From Flavobacterium xueshanense (GTDB lineage Bacteria; Bacteroidota; Bacteroidia; Flavobacteriales; Flavobacteriaceae), in contig NZ_FONQ01000009.1 of the NCBI RefSeq assembly GCF_900112975.1, positions 1-64,000 of the forward strand: DNA of 64,000 nucleotides. The letters are read 5' to 3'. The notes below the pieces were generated by a model. That model saw nothing but the letters and a program-made list of their open reading frames with translations, did no database searches and was not told where the DNA came from. A program made the translations under genes and the position numbers. Positions 36,838-49,500 of the stretch are shown here, piece by piece; positions within the stretch are counted from its first letter, which is position 1, and each line of letters begins with the position of its first letter.

Positions 36838-37464
36838 TTATTTTAAAAGTTCAATATTGTTACGGTGTAAAGCAACTATGCCGCGCTGTTCCATTTTTTT
36901 TAACAAACGGGAAATCACCTCTCTAGAAGTATTCAATTCGGAGGCAATTTCCTGATGGGAAAGTTTCAATTCTTTACAACCACAAACATCAGCATGGCGT
37001 TTTAAATAAAATTCCAATCGTTCATCCATCGCTCTGAAAGCAATGCTGTCAATAACTTCTAAAACTTCTTCAAAACGACTTCTGTACGTGTCAATTACAA
37101 ATTCATACCAACTGCGGTGTTGCATCATCCATTTATCCATCAATGGTAAAGGCACCATGATCAATTCAACATCCTCAACGACTTTGGCCATGATTTGGCT
37201 TTTTTCATTTTTGGTGGCACAAATCATAGAAATGGCACAAGCTTGACCCGGTTGCAAATAATACATAAAAAACTCTCCGCCATTTTCATCTTCGCGATAG
37301 ACCTTTATTTTGCCACTGATTACGAGTACCGTATTTTTTATATACTGACCGGTTCGTATGATGACATCGCCGGTTTTGAAGGATTGTATAGCCGCATTGG
37401 CATCAACATCTTTGACTAATTCAGTAGAAAAGGAAGTAAATATTTTTTTTATCGGATCAGTCAT
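36838..37464 (-). CDS. Crp/Fnr-family regulator with two cysteines in the sensor domain
   Basis: A 208-residue regulator from the ATG at 37464 (a GTG at 37479 is possible). The N-terminal cyclic-nucleotide-binding fold (FKTGDVIIRTGQYIKNTVLV, GKIKVYREDENGGEFFMYYL) is followed by the dimer helix and a winged helix: KLSHQEIASELNTSREVISR, then LLKKMEQRGIVALH. Its recognition helix has the E-xx-SR pattern of Fnr. It lacks the N-terminal cysteines of oxygen-sensing Fnr. The loop at the effector site reads LQPGQACAISMICATKN with C76 and C82, and VCGC comes later (C161, C163). These could form a dithiol or trisulfide sensor. The gene lies between the MBL-rhodanese operon and a divergent rhodanese, and is the best local candidate to bind the four shared promoters. 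Confidence 0.9.
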   Translation of the reverse strand: MTDPIKKIFTSFSTELVKDVDANAAIQSFKTGDVIIRTGQYIKNTVLVISGKIKVYREDENGGEFFMYYLQPGQACAISMICATKNEKSQIMAKVVEDVELIMVPLPLMDKWMMQHRSWYEFVIDTYRSRFEEVLEVIDSIAFRAMDERLEFYLKRHADVCGCKELKLSHQEIASELNTSREVISRLLKKMEQRGIVALHRNNIELLK

Positions 37465-37746
37465 TTTAATTTTTTTCACTATTTTGTACTGTAAAAGTAG
37501 TTTAAAAAACTTAAAAAACAGGTCGTTTTTTAGACTAAAACGGCATACAAGTGCTTGATTGAGCGTCTATTATTTATATATTGCCTATAGATTTAATAGA
37601 CTGTTTTTCGCAAAAATAAAAGCATGATTTATACTTTCTTGATAGTTAATGTTTTGCGAAAACGATTTCTTATTAATATTATCTAATTAACAATTGATGC
37701 GTTTATTGTTCGGTAAAAACGTTGTATTTTTACAAAAAACATCATT

Positions 37747-38058
37747 ATGAATTTAACACAAGAAGATTGGGTTTCTCAATTTGAAGCTGATGAAAATGCA
37801 GTGATTCTGGACGTGAGAACCGAAGACGAATTTAACGAAGGCTTTATAGCAAATGCTATCAATATCGATATTCACAGAGGCCAGGATTTTGTAACCGAAA
37901 TAGAAGCTTTGGATAAAAATAAAAATTATTTTGTGTATTGCCGATCCGGAATTCGAAGTGCAAAAGCCTGTGAAATAATGAATCAGCTGGGTTTTGAAAA
38001 TGCTTATAATCTTATTGGCGGCATTACAGAATGGGACGGCGAGGTCATTGAACCATAA
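37747..38058 (+). CDS. Single-domain rhodanese
   Basis: A 103-residue cytoplasmic sulfurtransferase. VILDVRTEDEFNEGFIANAI and NIDIH form the first half, and the active loop YCRSGIRSAKACEIM carries the catalytic Cys with Arg at the +3 and later +5 positions, typical of thiosulfate/persulfide rhodaneses (PspE/GlpE type). The end is GGITEWDGEVI. It is read divergently from the Crp/Fnr gene. In the 280-bp gap, TCGCAAAA (37608-37615) and TTTTGCGA (37652-37659) form a spaced inverted repeat; no Crp/Fnr-type palindrome is present. Confidence 0.93.
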   Translation: MNLTQEDWVSQFEADENAVILDVRTEDEFNEGFIANAINIDIHRGQDFVTEIEALDKNKNYFVYCRSGIRSAKACEIMNQLGFENAYNLIGGITEWDGEVIEP

Positions 38059-38118
38059 AACGGAAAGAGCCAATTGCGTCTTTTATTTATTTAAATTATA
38101 AATATTATATCCTACAGT

Positions 38119-39699
38119 ATGAACACAATACCAGAAGAATTTCAGATTACCACATTATTAAATCAAGATACGTATTTAGTGGATGGCGAATTAAAAAAGT
38201 GGGAAGGCCAGACTACCGCAGTTTTTTCAACGATTTCATCCACGGAAACATACGGTCCAACAATCCTAGGTTCGATTCCGTTTATGGGTGAAACTGAGGC
38301 TTTGGAAGCAGTCAATGCGGCTAGTGCAGCGTATAATAATGGTCAGGGATTGTGGCCTACTATGAAAGTTTCAGACCGTATAAAGTGTATGTCGAATTTT
38401 GTTATTCAAATGAAAGCGACCCGCAGCGAAGTTGTTAAATTTTTGATGTGGGAAATTGGTAAATCATTGCCTGATTCCGAAAAAGAATTTGACAGAACCG
38501 TAGAATATATTTACGACACTATTGAAGATTATAAATTACTAGACCGAAATAGTTCCCGTTTTACCAAAAGCCAAGGAGTAAATGCTATGGTGCGTCGTGG
38601 ACCGCTTGGAGTTGTATTGTGTCTTGGACCTTACAATTACCCGTTGAACGAAACCTTTGCACTGCTAATTCCGGCATTGATTATGGGGAATACCGTTATT
38701 TTTAAACCCGCAAAACATGGCGTATTATTAATTTCCCCTTTATTGGAAGCGTTCAGAAACAGTTTTCCAAAAGGAGTCATTAATATTGTTTATGGAAGAG
38801 GGCGTGAAGTTGCTTCGCCAATTATGAAGTCCGGAAAAGTTAATATTTTGGCTTTGATAGGAAACAGCAAATCAGCGATTGCCTTGCAGGATCAACACCC
38901 AAACAAAAACAGATTACGTTTAATCTTAGGTTTAGAAGCTAAGAATCCAGCTATAATTTTACCTGACGCTGATTTAGATTTGGCCATTCAGGAATGTATC
39001 GCAGGAACGCTGTCATTCAACGGGCAACGTTGTACAGCATTGAAAATTTTATACGTTCACGAGACGATTGCCGATGAATTCAACAGACGTTTTGCTGCCA
39101 AAGTAGATTCGCTTGTTTTTGGAAATCCTTGGGATCAATCGGTAATGTTGACACCGTTACCGGAAAAAGATAAACCGGCTTATATTCAGGAATTGATTGA
39201 TGATGCTGTCAAAAAAGGCGCAACCATCATCAATGAAAAAGGTGGAAAACATTCTCCTAATTATATATTTCCTGCGGTTTTGTTTCCAATAAATAAAGAA
39301 ATGCGAGTGTATCATGAAGAGCAATTTGGTCCAGTGGTACCAATTATGACTTTCAAAGACATTCAGGAACCCTTGAACGATATGGCCGAATCGAATTACG
39401 GTCAACAAGTAAGTTTATTTGGAAGAGATATCAAAACCATTGCGCCACTGATTGATACTTTGGTAAATTTAGTGTGCAGAGTAAATTTGAACAGTTCTTG
39501 CCAGAGAGGTCCCGACGTTTATCCGTTTACAGGACGAAAAGATTCAGCTGTGGGAACGTTGAGTATTCACGATGCCTTGCGCTCGTTCTCTATCAGAACT
39601 TTTGTAGCTTCGAAAGACAATGACTACAATAATGCTATTTTACAGGAATTATTAAACAGTAAAGAATCCAATTTTGTTAATACGGATTATACGATGTAA
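38119..39699 (+). CDS. NADP-type aldehyde dehydrogenase (GapN-like)
   Basis: A 526-residue aldehyde dehydrogenase. The catalytic Cys is in [17 protein letters not shown], and the general-base Glu lies in [20 protein letters not shown]. The cofactor region has [20 protein letters not shown] and VIFKPAKHG. Together with the C-terminal [20 protein letters not shown] this matches the non-phosphorylating glyceraldehyde-3-phosphate dehydrogenase group, which gives 3-phosphoglycerate and NADPH. Substrate choice is not certain from sequence. It stands 60 bp after the rhodanese gene and may be read with it; a clear terminator follows at 39722-39757. Confidence 0.88.
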   Translation: MNTIPEEFQITTLLNQDTYLVDGELKKWEGQTTAVFSTISSTETYGPTILGSIPFMGETEALEAVNAASAAYNNGQGLWPTMKVSDRIKCMSNFVIQMKATRSEVVKFLMWEIGKSLPDSEKEFDRTVEYIYDTIEDYKLLDRNSSRFTKSQGVNAMVRRGPLGVVLCLGPYNYPLNETFALLIPALIMGNTVIFKPAKHGVLLISPLLEAFRNSFPKGVINIVYGRGREVASPIMKSGKVNILALIGNSKSAIALQDQHPNKNRLRLILGLEAKNPAIILPDADLDLAIQECIAGTLSFNGQRCTALKILYVHETIADEFNRRFAAKVDSLVFGNPWDQSVMLTPLPEKDKPAYIQELIDDAVKKGATIINEKGGKHSPNYIFPAVLFPINKEMRVYHEEQFGPVVPIMTFKDIQEPLNDMAESNYGQQVSLFGRDIKTIAPLIDTLVNLVCRVNLNSSCQRGPDVYPFTGRKDSAVGTLSIHDALRSFSIRTFVASKDNDYNNAILQELLNSKESNFVNTDYTM

Positions 39700-39721
39700 A
39701 TCTATTTTAATCAGAAAAGTA

Positions 39722-39757
39722 AAGCCGTCTCGTTTTTTTCGAGATGGCTTTTTTTGT
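39722..39757 (+). terminator. Terminator after the aldehyde dehydrogenase
   Basis: AAGCCGTCTCG pairs with CGAGATGGCTT (one mismatch) around a T-rich loop and is followed by seven more Ts. Confidence 0.9.
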
Positions 39758-39841
39758 GGAGTTGAGGTTGGAGATGAGATTTTTATTCTAAAAAAAAATA
39801 GGTAATGTGTCAAGTTCTTTTAAAATAATTACAAAAATTAA

Positions 39842-39871
39842 CATTGCTTTACGGTAAACCGTAAAGCAATG
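39842..39871. repeat. Perfect 13-bp stem hairpin
   Basis: CATTGCTTTACGG-TAAA-CCGTAAAGCAATG. No T-run follows on either strand, so it does not look like a terminator. It lies in the 384-bp gap between the aldehyde dehydrogenase and katG, otherwise filled by two terminators and AT-rich sequence. Confidence 0.8.
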
Positions 39872-40029
39872 AAAACGAAAACTTTTAGATTTGTTGAGAT
39901 AGATTTTTTTGGTTAATTATCTATGCTTTAGCAAAAGCTATTTAGTGGCACGAAGCCTTCCTATTTGGATGGATTAGTGTCACTTTATATCTGGGATATT
40001 CTGTTTTGTAATTTATATTATAAAAAACA

Positions 40030-40061
40030 AAAAAGGTGATCCGTTGCCAGACCACCTTTTT
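40030..40061 (-). terminator. katG terminator
   Basis: On the minus strand AAAAAGGTG pairs with CACCTTTTT (positions 40061-40030) around a 14-base loop, with a T-run after it, 23 bp after the katG stop codon. Confidence 0.85.
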
Positions 40062-40083
40062 AAACAAATTAAAAACAATAAAA

Positions 40084-42707
<2,624 letters not shown>

Positions 42708-43154
42708 ATGAGTTCATTTGAAGATAAAAATAATAGTAATCAAAATCCAGTAACTTCTGAATTTGAAGCTTGGGTTGGAATATTATATTCGTGCCTTTCT
42801 GCCGATAATCAAATTACCGATTCAGAAACAGCAACATTATCGAGAATATTGCATTCGAAACAAAAATTTATTGGAATCGATATTGCGCCTCTTTATGCAA
42901 AATCATATAATATAAGAACGGAAATGGGACAATTAAACTATATTTCGGCCTGTTGTGAATTAATTAAAGAATCCGATAAACAAACAGTTTTTGCTCTCGC
43001 ATTGGAAGTTTTACTTGCCGACGGAACATTGGACAAAGAAGAAAAAAACGTAATTGAAGTTTTATCCAATCACTTAAAAATAGAAGCTGGAATGACCAGT
43101 AAAATAATTGAGGTGATTTTCCTGAAAAATAAAGGAAATATTAAAGGAATATAA
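42708..43154 (+). CDS. TerB-like protein
   Basis: A 148-residue, mainly helical acidic protein. The paired helices WVGILYSCLSADNQITDSET and FALALEVLLADGTLDKEEKN, each with an acidic turn (SADNQITDSE, LADGTLDKEE), are the TerB/TerB-like metal-binding repeat. TerB domains occur in tellurite resistance and wider stress systems; none of the other Ter proteins is nearby. No signal peptide. It is a single gene followed by a long perfect palindrome (43213-43260). The exact role is unknown. Confidence 0.8.
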   Translation: MSSFEDKNNSNQNPVTSEFEAWVGILYSCLSADNQITDSETATLSRILHSKQKFIGIDIAPLYAKSYNIRTEMGQLNYISACCELIKESDKQTVFALALEVLLADGTLDKEEKNVIEVLSNHLKIEAGMTSKIIEVIFLKNKGNIKGI

Positions 43155-43212
43155 TTTGACAGTTCTGCCATAATAACTACGTAAAGCCAGTAAGATCTAT
43201 GTTACCGTAGGG

Positions 43213-43260
43213 TTAAATAAAGAAGAGCATTTCAAATTTGAAATGCTCTTCTTTATTTAA
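43213..43260. terminator. 48-bp perfect palindrome, probable terminator
   Basis: The left 24 bases (43213-43236) are the exact reverse complement of the right 24 (43237-43260), with centre AAATTT. The core AAGAAGAGCATTTC/GAAATGCTCTTCTT ends in T-rich sequence on both strands, so it can end transcription in either direction. It lies 59 bp after the TerB-like gene. Confidence 0.85.
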
Positions 43261-43416
43261 AAACATATCTACATCAAATCATTTATTCTGTCGGTATATG
43301 ATTTGGTTCACTAGAAGTTGATTTTTTGCTGTTGAAAGAATCCTTTCTAAGCATTTTAGTATGCATGCATATTATTCAAAATAATTGCTTATTTTTGGGA
43401 TATAACACAAAAAAAT

Positions 43417-44997
43417 ATGCATTACGATTTTGATTACATAATAATAGGAAGCGGATTTGGAGGTTCAGTAAGTGCCTTACGGCTTTCTGAAAAAGGATAC
43501 AAAGTTTTAGTAATTGAAAAAGGCAAATGGTACCAATCGGAAGATTTTGCCAAAACCAATTGGAATCTAAGAAAATGGTTGTGGATGCCTTCTCTGCGTT
43601 TCTTTGGCATCATGAAAATGAGTGTTTTCAGGCATATTGTAATTATATCGGGAACAGGAGTTGGTGGTGGTTCTCTGGTGTATGCGAATACTTTGCCCGT
43701 ACCAAAATCGGCATTTTATAAATCAGGAAGTTGGAGCGAATTAGAAAATTGGGAAACCGAACTAAAACCATTTTATCAAAAAGCGCTCACCATGCTTGGC
43801 GCATCCAGAAATCCCAAATTGTTTGACGGTGATATTGCATTAAAAGAATTGGCCAAAGAAATTGGGAAAGAAGATCAATTTGAACATCCTGATGTTGCGG
43901 TTTTTTTTGGAAAACAAGGGGTGAAAGTAAAGGATCCCTATTTTGATGGTAAAGGTCCTGAAAGAGCTGGGTGCAATTTTTGCGGAGGGTGCATGACGGG
44001 TTGCAGACATAATGCTAAAAACACACTTGATAAAAATTATCTTTATTTAGCACAAAATAATGGTGCTGAAATCCTCGCCGAAAATGAGGTTTATGATGTT
44101 TTGCCAATTGACAATAAAGATGGGTCGGCAGGTTATAAAATTGCTGTGAAATCAAGCACAAAATTTTTTGGATCTAGAAAAGAATTTACTTCAAAAGGAG
44201 TAATTTTTTCTGGAGGAGTGTTAGGTACTATTAAATTATTGCTTAAACTAAAGACGAAATCACTTCCGCTATTGTCAGATAAACTCGGCGCTGATATACG
44301 AACCAATAATGAAACACTAATTAGTGTTTCCTCTTTAGACAAAACTATAAATTTATCAAAAGGAGTGGCTATCGGCAGTCTACTGCGCACGGACGACAAC
44401 AGCCATCTTGAAATTGTAAGGTATTCGGAAGGATCTGGTTTCTGGAAATTATTTCATTTGCCGCTGTCTAATGGAAAAAATACGGTGGAACGAATGGCAA
44501 ACATGACGCAGCAAGTGGTAAAATATCCGTTATCCTATTTCAAAATTTATTGGACAAAAAGTTGGTCAAAAAGTACTACTGTTTTATTATTCATGCAATC
44601 AGTAGACAGTACTTTAAAATTCAAAAACAACTTTTTTGGCGGAATGTCTTCGATTATAGGTACTGGATTAAAACCGTCAGCTTACATTCCGGAGTCTATT
44701 GCTTTAACAGAAAAATACAGCAAAATAATTAATGGTAAAGCAACTTCATTTATTTTGGAATCCGTAGCAGGAATTCCGTCAACTGCTCATGTATTGGGAG
44801 GTGCTGTTATGGGGAAAGACCGTTCTGTAGGGGTAATTAATAAAAATAATGAAGTTTTTGGATACCATAATATGTTGATCATTGACGGTTCTATGATATC
44901 TGCAAATCCGGGAGTTAATCCATCACTTTCTATCACTGCAATTGCAGAACGAGCCATGCATCAGATTCCTTTTGCTGTTAAAAGAATGGATTTTTGA
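43417..44997 (+). CDS. GMC-type FAD oxidoreductase (cholesterol-oxidase-like)
   Basis: A 526-residue flavoprotein. The FAD-binding Rossmann motif opens it (YIIIGSGFGGSVSALRLSEK, then VLVIEKGKW), followed by GTGVGGGSLVYANTLPVP, a four-Cys segment GCNFCGGCMTGCRHNAKN, and the GMC C-terminus VLGGAVMGKDRSVGVI, LIIDGSMISANPGVNPSLSI. The Cys-rich segment is normal for this cholesterol-oxidase-like subgroup, whose substrate in bacteria is usually unknown. No signal peptide. A -7 box TATTTTTG (43390-43397) lies 19 bp before the ATG. Single gene. Confidence 0.88.
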   Translation: MHYDFDYIIIGSGFGGSVSALRLSEKGYKVLVIEKGKWYQSEDFAKTNWNLRKWLWMPSLRFFGIMKMSVFRHIVIISGTGVGGGSLVYANTLPVPKSAFYKSGSWSELENWETELKPFYQKALTMLGASRNPKLFDGDIALKELAKEIGKEDQFEHPDVAVFFGKQGVKVKDPYFDGKGPERAGCNFCGGCMTGCRHNAKNTLDKNYLYLAQNNGAEILAENEVYDVLPIDNKDGSAGYKIAVKSSTKFFGSRKEFTSKGVIFSGGVLGTIKLLLKLKTKSLPLLSDKLGADIRTNNETLISVSSLDKTINLSKGVAIGSLLRTDDNSHLEIVRYSEGSGFWKLFHLPLSNGKNTVERMANMTQQVVKYPLSYFKIYWTKSWSKSTTVLLFMQSVDSTLKFKNNFFGGMSSIIGTGLKPSAYIPESIALTEKYSKIINGKATSFILESVAGIPSTAHVLGGAVMGKDRSVGVINKNNEVFGYHNMLIIDGSMISANPGVNPSLSITAIAERAMHQIPFAVKRMDF

Positions 44998-45142
44998 AAT
45001 TTCATGCAAAATAGATTAGTTAATTAATGAATCGCTATTATTTTTTGCTTGCGAATGTTTCATTATTAAATTAATTACCTAATTTAGAGTGTTTAAGAAA
45101 CAACATAATATTATTTTAATTCAGGACCGAGTGCGTCTTTAA

Positions 45143-45355
45143 AACAATTCAATTATCAAAAAGAAAATAAAAATAGCAAAGGAAAATATTCACCAAAGAC
45201 TGCATCGGGAGCCGATTTTGACTCATCCCCGATTAAAGTTTATACCTAACATTGTGCTGAACCTAATTAGCTTTTTTATCACATTTGCAGTGGCAGGAAC
45301 GATATTTTATTTCCTCATCAATTATTTGATAATGAAATTTTATCATTTGGAATAA
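45143..45355 (+). other. Possible small membrane protein without a normal start
   Basis: An open frame of 70 codons after a TAA at 45140-45142. It reads IHQRLHREPILTHPRLKFIP and then NIVLNLISFFITFAVAGTIF plus YFLINYLIMKFYHLE, a good membrane helix after a basic stretch. There is no ATG or GTG before the helix; a TTG at 45218 or CTG at 45200 are the only usable starts. It lies in the 505-bp gap after the GMC gene. It may be a real small protein with a rare start or the tail of a lost gene. The rest of the gap shows nothing. Confidence 0.35.
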
Positions 45356-45465
45356 AAAAACTGCAAACTTCAATTTCAAGGAATTTAAATAAAGTTATTT
45401 TAAGTTTTTTTATAAAAAAATAGGTGTAGATTTTTTGTCATCGTTTTATTTCTAACTAAAAGTGC

Positions 45466-45490
45466 CATCCGAAAATTATTTTTTCGGATG
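45466..45490 (-). terminator. Hairpin after the second efflux operon
   Basis: CATCCGAAAA pairs with TTTTCGGATG around a 5-base loop, 12 bp after the adaptor stop codon. There is no separate T-run after it, so its efficiency is uncertain. Confidence 0.6.
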
Positions 45491-45502
45491 CTATTGATAT
45501 TA

Positions 45503-46594
45503 TTATTTCACCTTCGTACCGTCTTTCATTTCTTCTGAAGCTACTTTTACCAGTATGGAATTTTCAGGAATATCCCCAAAAATTTCAACGCGATTTTCCA
45601 ATTCCCGACCTTTTTGAACGGCTGTTTTTTTCATTTTATTATGCTTTACGATAAAAACATAGATACCGTCACTGGCAGTCACAACAGCCGATTTGGGTAC
45701 CACATAATTATTGTCTTTTGATTTTAAAGGTAAAAACACTTCGGCAACCATTCCCGGCAACAGTTTTTTAGAGGTATTTATAACATCTAATTCTACACGT
45801 TCGGATCGAAGTTTGCTATCTAAAGCTCCGGACATACGGGCTATTTTTGCATGGAAGGTCTCGTTATTAAAAGATTTTACATTAAAAATCAGTTCATCAC
45901 CAATATTTAGATAACCGGTATAAATCTCAGGCACATAGACAGATAAACGCAATTTATTCTGTTGCTGAAGCGTAAACAAAGGGGATTCTGATCCTTTTCC
46001 TGAAGATCCAACAAAGGTTCCCGGATTTACATTTCTGGCAGAGATAATTCCGTCAAAAGGCGCTCGGATTGCCAAATAGCTTTTCATGATCGTAATTTCT
46101 TTATAAGCCGCTTGGGTTGCCTGATATTGGGCATAATCGGAATTTTTTCGCGCTGCAGCCTGTTCTAGATCATTTTTGGAAATCGTACCTTCTATTTTGC
46201 TGGTTTCAAAAAGCCTGTCGAAAGTGCTTTTACTAGCTGTATAAACGGCTTTTTGCGAAAGCTGTCTGGATTGGGCTGCCGCCAATTGCGAACTGATTTC
46301 CGGTGCTTCTAAAATGAGAAGTAATTGTCCTTTCTTCACCTGCGAACCAATATCAACTTTGAGTTCTTTGACAAAACTACTCACTTTGGCGTAAATATCC
46401 ACTTGTTGAAAACCCGTCAGTTCCGCCGGAATGCGGAGTTCGGTTGCTAATTTTTCTTTACTGATGGTAAAGGTTTCGATAACCGGAGCGATTTCTAGAG
46501 GTACATTTTTTTTCTTTTCAGAAGTATTGCAGGCTGTTACAAGAGTGGCCAGGACTAAAAACAGAAACGATTTTTTTAATAATTTATTTTTCAT
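45503..46594 (-). CDS. HlyD-type adaptor lipoprotein of the second RND pump
   Basis: A 363-residue membrane-fusion protein. The start KKSFLFLVLATLVTACNTSE is a lipoprotein signal with the LVTAC lipobox. SFVKELKVDIGSQVKKGQLL and YLAIRAPFDGIISARNVNPG are the two halves of the lipoyl-like domain, joined by a coiled hairpin with SRQLSQKAVYTASKSTFDRL. The barrel and membrane-proximal part follow (GDELIFNVKSFNNETFHAKI, YVVPKSAVVTASDGIYVFIV). The start overlaps the permease 3' end by 11 bp, so they are coupled. It is the last gene of the operon. Confidence 0.94.
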   Translation of the reverse strand: MKNKLLKKSFLFLVLATLVTACNTSEKKKNVPLEIAPVIETFTISKEKLATELRIPAELTGFQQVDIYAKVSSFVKELKVDIGSQVKKGQLLLILEAPEISSQLAAAQSRQLSQKAVYTASKSTFDRLFETSKIEGTISKNDLEQAAARKNSDYAQYQATQAAYKEITIMKSYLAIRAPFDGIISARNVNPGTFVGSSGKGSESPLFTLQQQNKLRLSVYVPEIYTGYLNIGDELIFNVKSFNNETFHAKIARMSGALDSKLRSERVELDVINTSKKLLPGMVAEVFLPLKSKDNNYVVPKSAVVTASDGIYVFIVKHNKMKKTAVQKGRELENRVEIFGDIPENSILVKVASEEMKDGTKVK

Positions 46595-49500
46595 TTTGAG
46601 GGTGTAAAGATGAGATATAATGTTTGCTTTCCTTGTCTTCTGGATCTAAGGATAAAGAGTGTACCGAAGTTTTGCCCATAGCCCAGGCGAAAACGAGCGG
46701 TAAAATAAGAAGTACTGTGAAGGTAGAAAATACCAATCCGCCAATCACGGCTCTTCCCAACGGAGAAATTTGATCGCCGCCTTCCCCATGTCCGATGGCC
46801 ATCGGGAGCATTCCGGCAATCATGGCAATACTGGTCATAATAATGGGACGCAGCCTCAGCGAAGCGGCCTCACGTGCTGACTGCAAAGCATTGCCATTAT
46901 GTTTTCGAAGCTGTTCCGCATTGGTGATGATCAGCACGGCATTGGCAATAGAAACACCCACCGACATAATAATTCCCATATAAGATTGCAAATTCAAAGT
47001 AGAACCTGTATTCACCAGTAACAATAAGGAACCTAAAATAACAGCAGGAACCGTGGTTAAAATGACCAGCGAGATTTTAAAAGACTGGAAATTTGCAGCC
47101 AGCATCAGGAAAATAACCATTATAGCAATCAATAAACCAGTCTGCAGACTGCTCATGGTTTCCTTTAAAACGGTGCTTAAACCAATTTGCTCTATGAACA
47201 AGCCTCTGGGAAGTTCGCCTAGAGATTCGATGCTTTGCTGAACAGCTTTGGTAGCAGTTCCTAAATCAATGTGATCCATATTTGCTGTCACAGAAATATA
47301 AGGCATGGCTCCAATATTGTCATTTTCCCCATACGTAAAAGAAGGGGTAATCGTGGCCACATCACTTAAAACCGGACGGGACGCATTTTTAAGCAACGGA
47401 ATTTCTTTCAGATCATTTTCGCTTTTCATTTTGTTTAAAGGCACCTGAACCTGAACGTTATAGGAGAATCCAGCTTTTTCATCTACCCAGATATTCTTTT
47501 CGGTATATTGGGACGAAGAAGTGGAAGCAATCAGTGAACGCGAAATGTCATTCATGTCAATCCCTAATTGTGCGGCACGTGTTCTGTCAATTGTGATGTC
47601 CAGCGCTGGATATTTTATGGGTTGGGCAATCTGAATATCTCTCAAATAGTCAATTTTATTCAATTTTGCGATAAGTTTCTTGGCGTATGCTTCATTCCGC
47701 TTTTTATTTTTTCCAGCTATCCTGATTTCAATTGGAGTAGGGGAACCTTGGCTCAGCACTTTGTCAGTCAGTTCGATGGGTTCAAAAGAAATTTTGACAT
47801 CTGGTAATATTTTTTTAATGCGCTGACGGAATTCATCTTTAAAAACATCCATATCCACGTGATAGTCTTTTAATCCAATTTGGAAAACCGCCTCATGAGG
47901 TCCGGCAGTAAACAAATAGATGGGTGAAACGGAAAATATTGCAGGATGCTGACCCACATAAACGGACGATATCGCAACATGTTCTTTACCAATCATTTTT
48001 TCCAATTCGGTCAACACTGTTACTGCTTTATCTTCGGTACTTTCCAGACGAGTTCCGTCCGGCGCCCTCAGTCTCATTTGGAATTGACTCGAATTGACTT
48101 TAGGAAATACATCCTGTCCGATAGTATTTAACAGTAGTAGCACCAAACCAGCCGACAGAAAAAGATAAATTAGTGTAATCGGTTTTTTATAGTCAAAAAG
48201 CCGATTGATGAATCGCATGTACCGGTTTCTGAATCGTTCAAAAAAGTTGATTTTGCCGTCATTATTAAAATCGGCTCTTTGAACCAGGATTTTTTTCTGG
48301 TCAAAAGTGTCTTCTTCAGATTCTAAAGTAAGTCCGGATGCATTAAACTCGGCTTCATCATCGGTAATATTTGAAGCATGTTCTTTTTTTGAATGCGTTT
48401 TCATCAGCCAGTTGGCCATCACTGGAACAAAGGTTTGCGAAAGCAAAAAGGAAACAATCATCGAAAATCCAATCGCTAGTGCTAATGGCAGAAATAAGGC
48501 ACCGGGAATTCCGGTCATCGTAAATGCAGGTGCAAAAACGGCCAGAATACAAAGGAGGATTAACAACTTGGGCAAGGCAATTTCTTTACAGGCATCCCAA
48601 ATTGCCAAGGCCTTGGGTTTGCCCATATCCAAATGCTGATGGATATTCTCGATGGTTACCGTACTTTCATCTACCAGGATTCCAATCGCAAGAGCCAGGC
48701 CGCTTAAGGACATCAGATTGATGGTTTGTCCGAATAGTTTTAAGAATAACACACCCGAAATAATAGCAATAGGAATGGTGAGTATGACAATCAATGCTGC
48801 TCTTCGATCTCCAAGAAACAATAAAACCATGAGCCCTGTAAGAACGGCACCGATTATCCCTTCGATAATTAAACTTTTCAGCGAGTTAATCACATGAACC
48901 GACTGGTCAAATTCATACGATAATGTAACATCATCGGGTAAAGTACTCTGGATTTTAGGGAGTTGTGATTTTAATTTTTGAACAACATCCCAAGTCGAAG
49001 CATCACCGGCCTTGGCAATACTAATGTAAACAGAACGTTTTCCATTGACTAAAGCGTATCCTGCAGTAATATCGGCGCCATCTTTCACTTGAGCCACATC
49101 GCCAAGATATAAATTCTGGACACCGCCTTTGAATAAAGGTATTTTTTCAAAATCCTTTACTTCTTTAATGGTATTGTTCGTAGGAATGATATAGTTGATA
49201 TCCCCAATTCTGAGGTTTCCCGAAGGAGCCGTCTGATTGTTGGTACGGATAGCTTCCACAATCTGATCCGCCGTCAGTTGATGCGAACGAAGCAGATCAG
49301 GATCTACATTAATTTCAATGGTTCTGGGGCTTCCGCCAAAAGGAGGCGGTGATAATAATCCCGGAATTGCCGTGAACGAAGCCCTAACATATACGTTTGC
49401 CAAATCCTGAAGCTCATTATTGGAACGGGTTTTACTGCTCAAAACCAATTGACCGATGGGTAACGAGGAAGCATCAAACCGAATGATAAACGGAGGCTGG

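Noticed and set aside
36838..37464. Oxygen-sensing Fnr with an iron-sulfur cluster
   Set aside because: The N-terminal Cys cluster of Fnr is absent; the cysteines present are in the effector loop and hinge.
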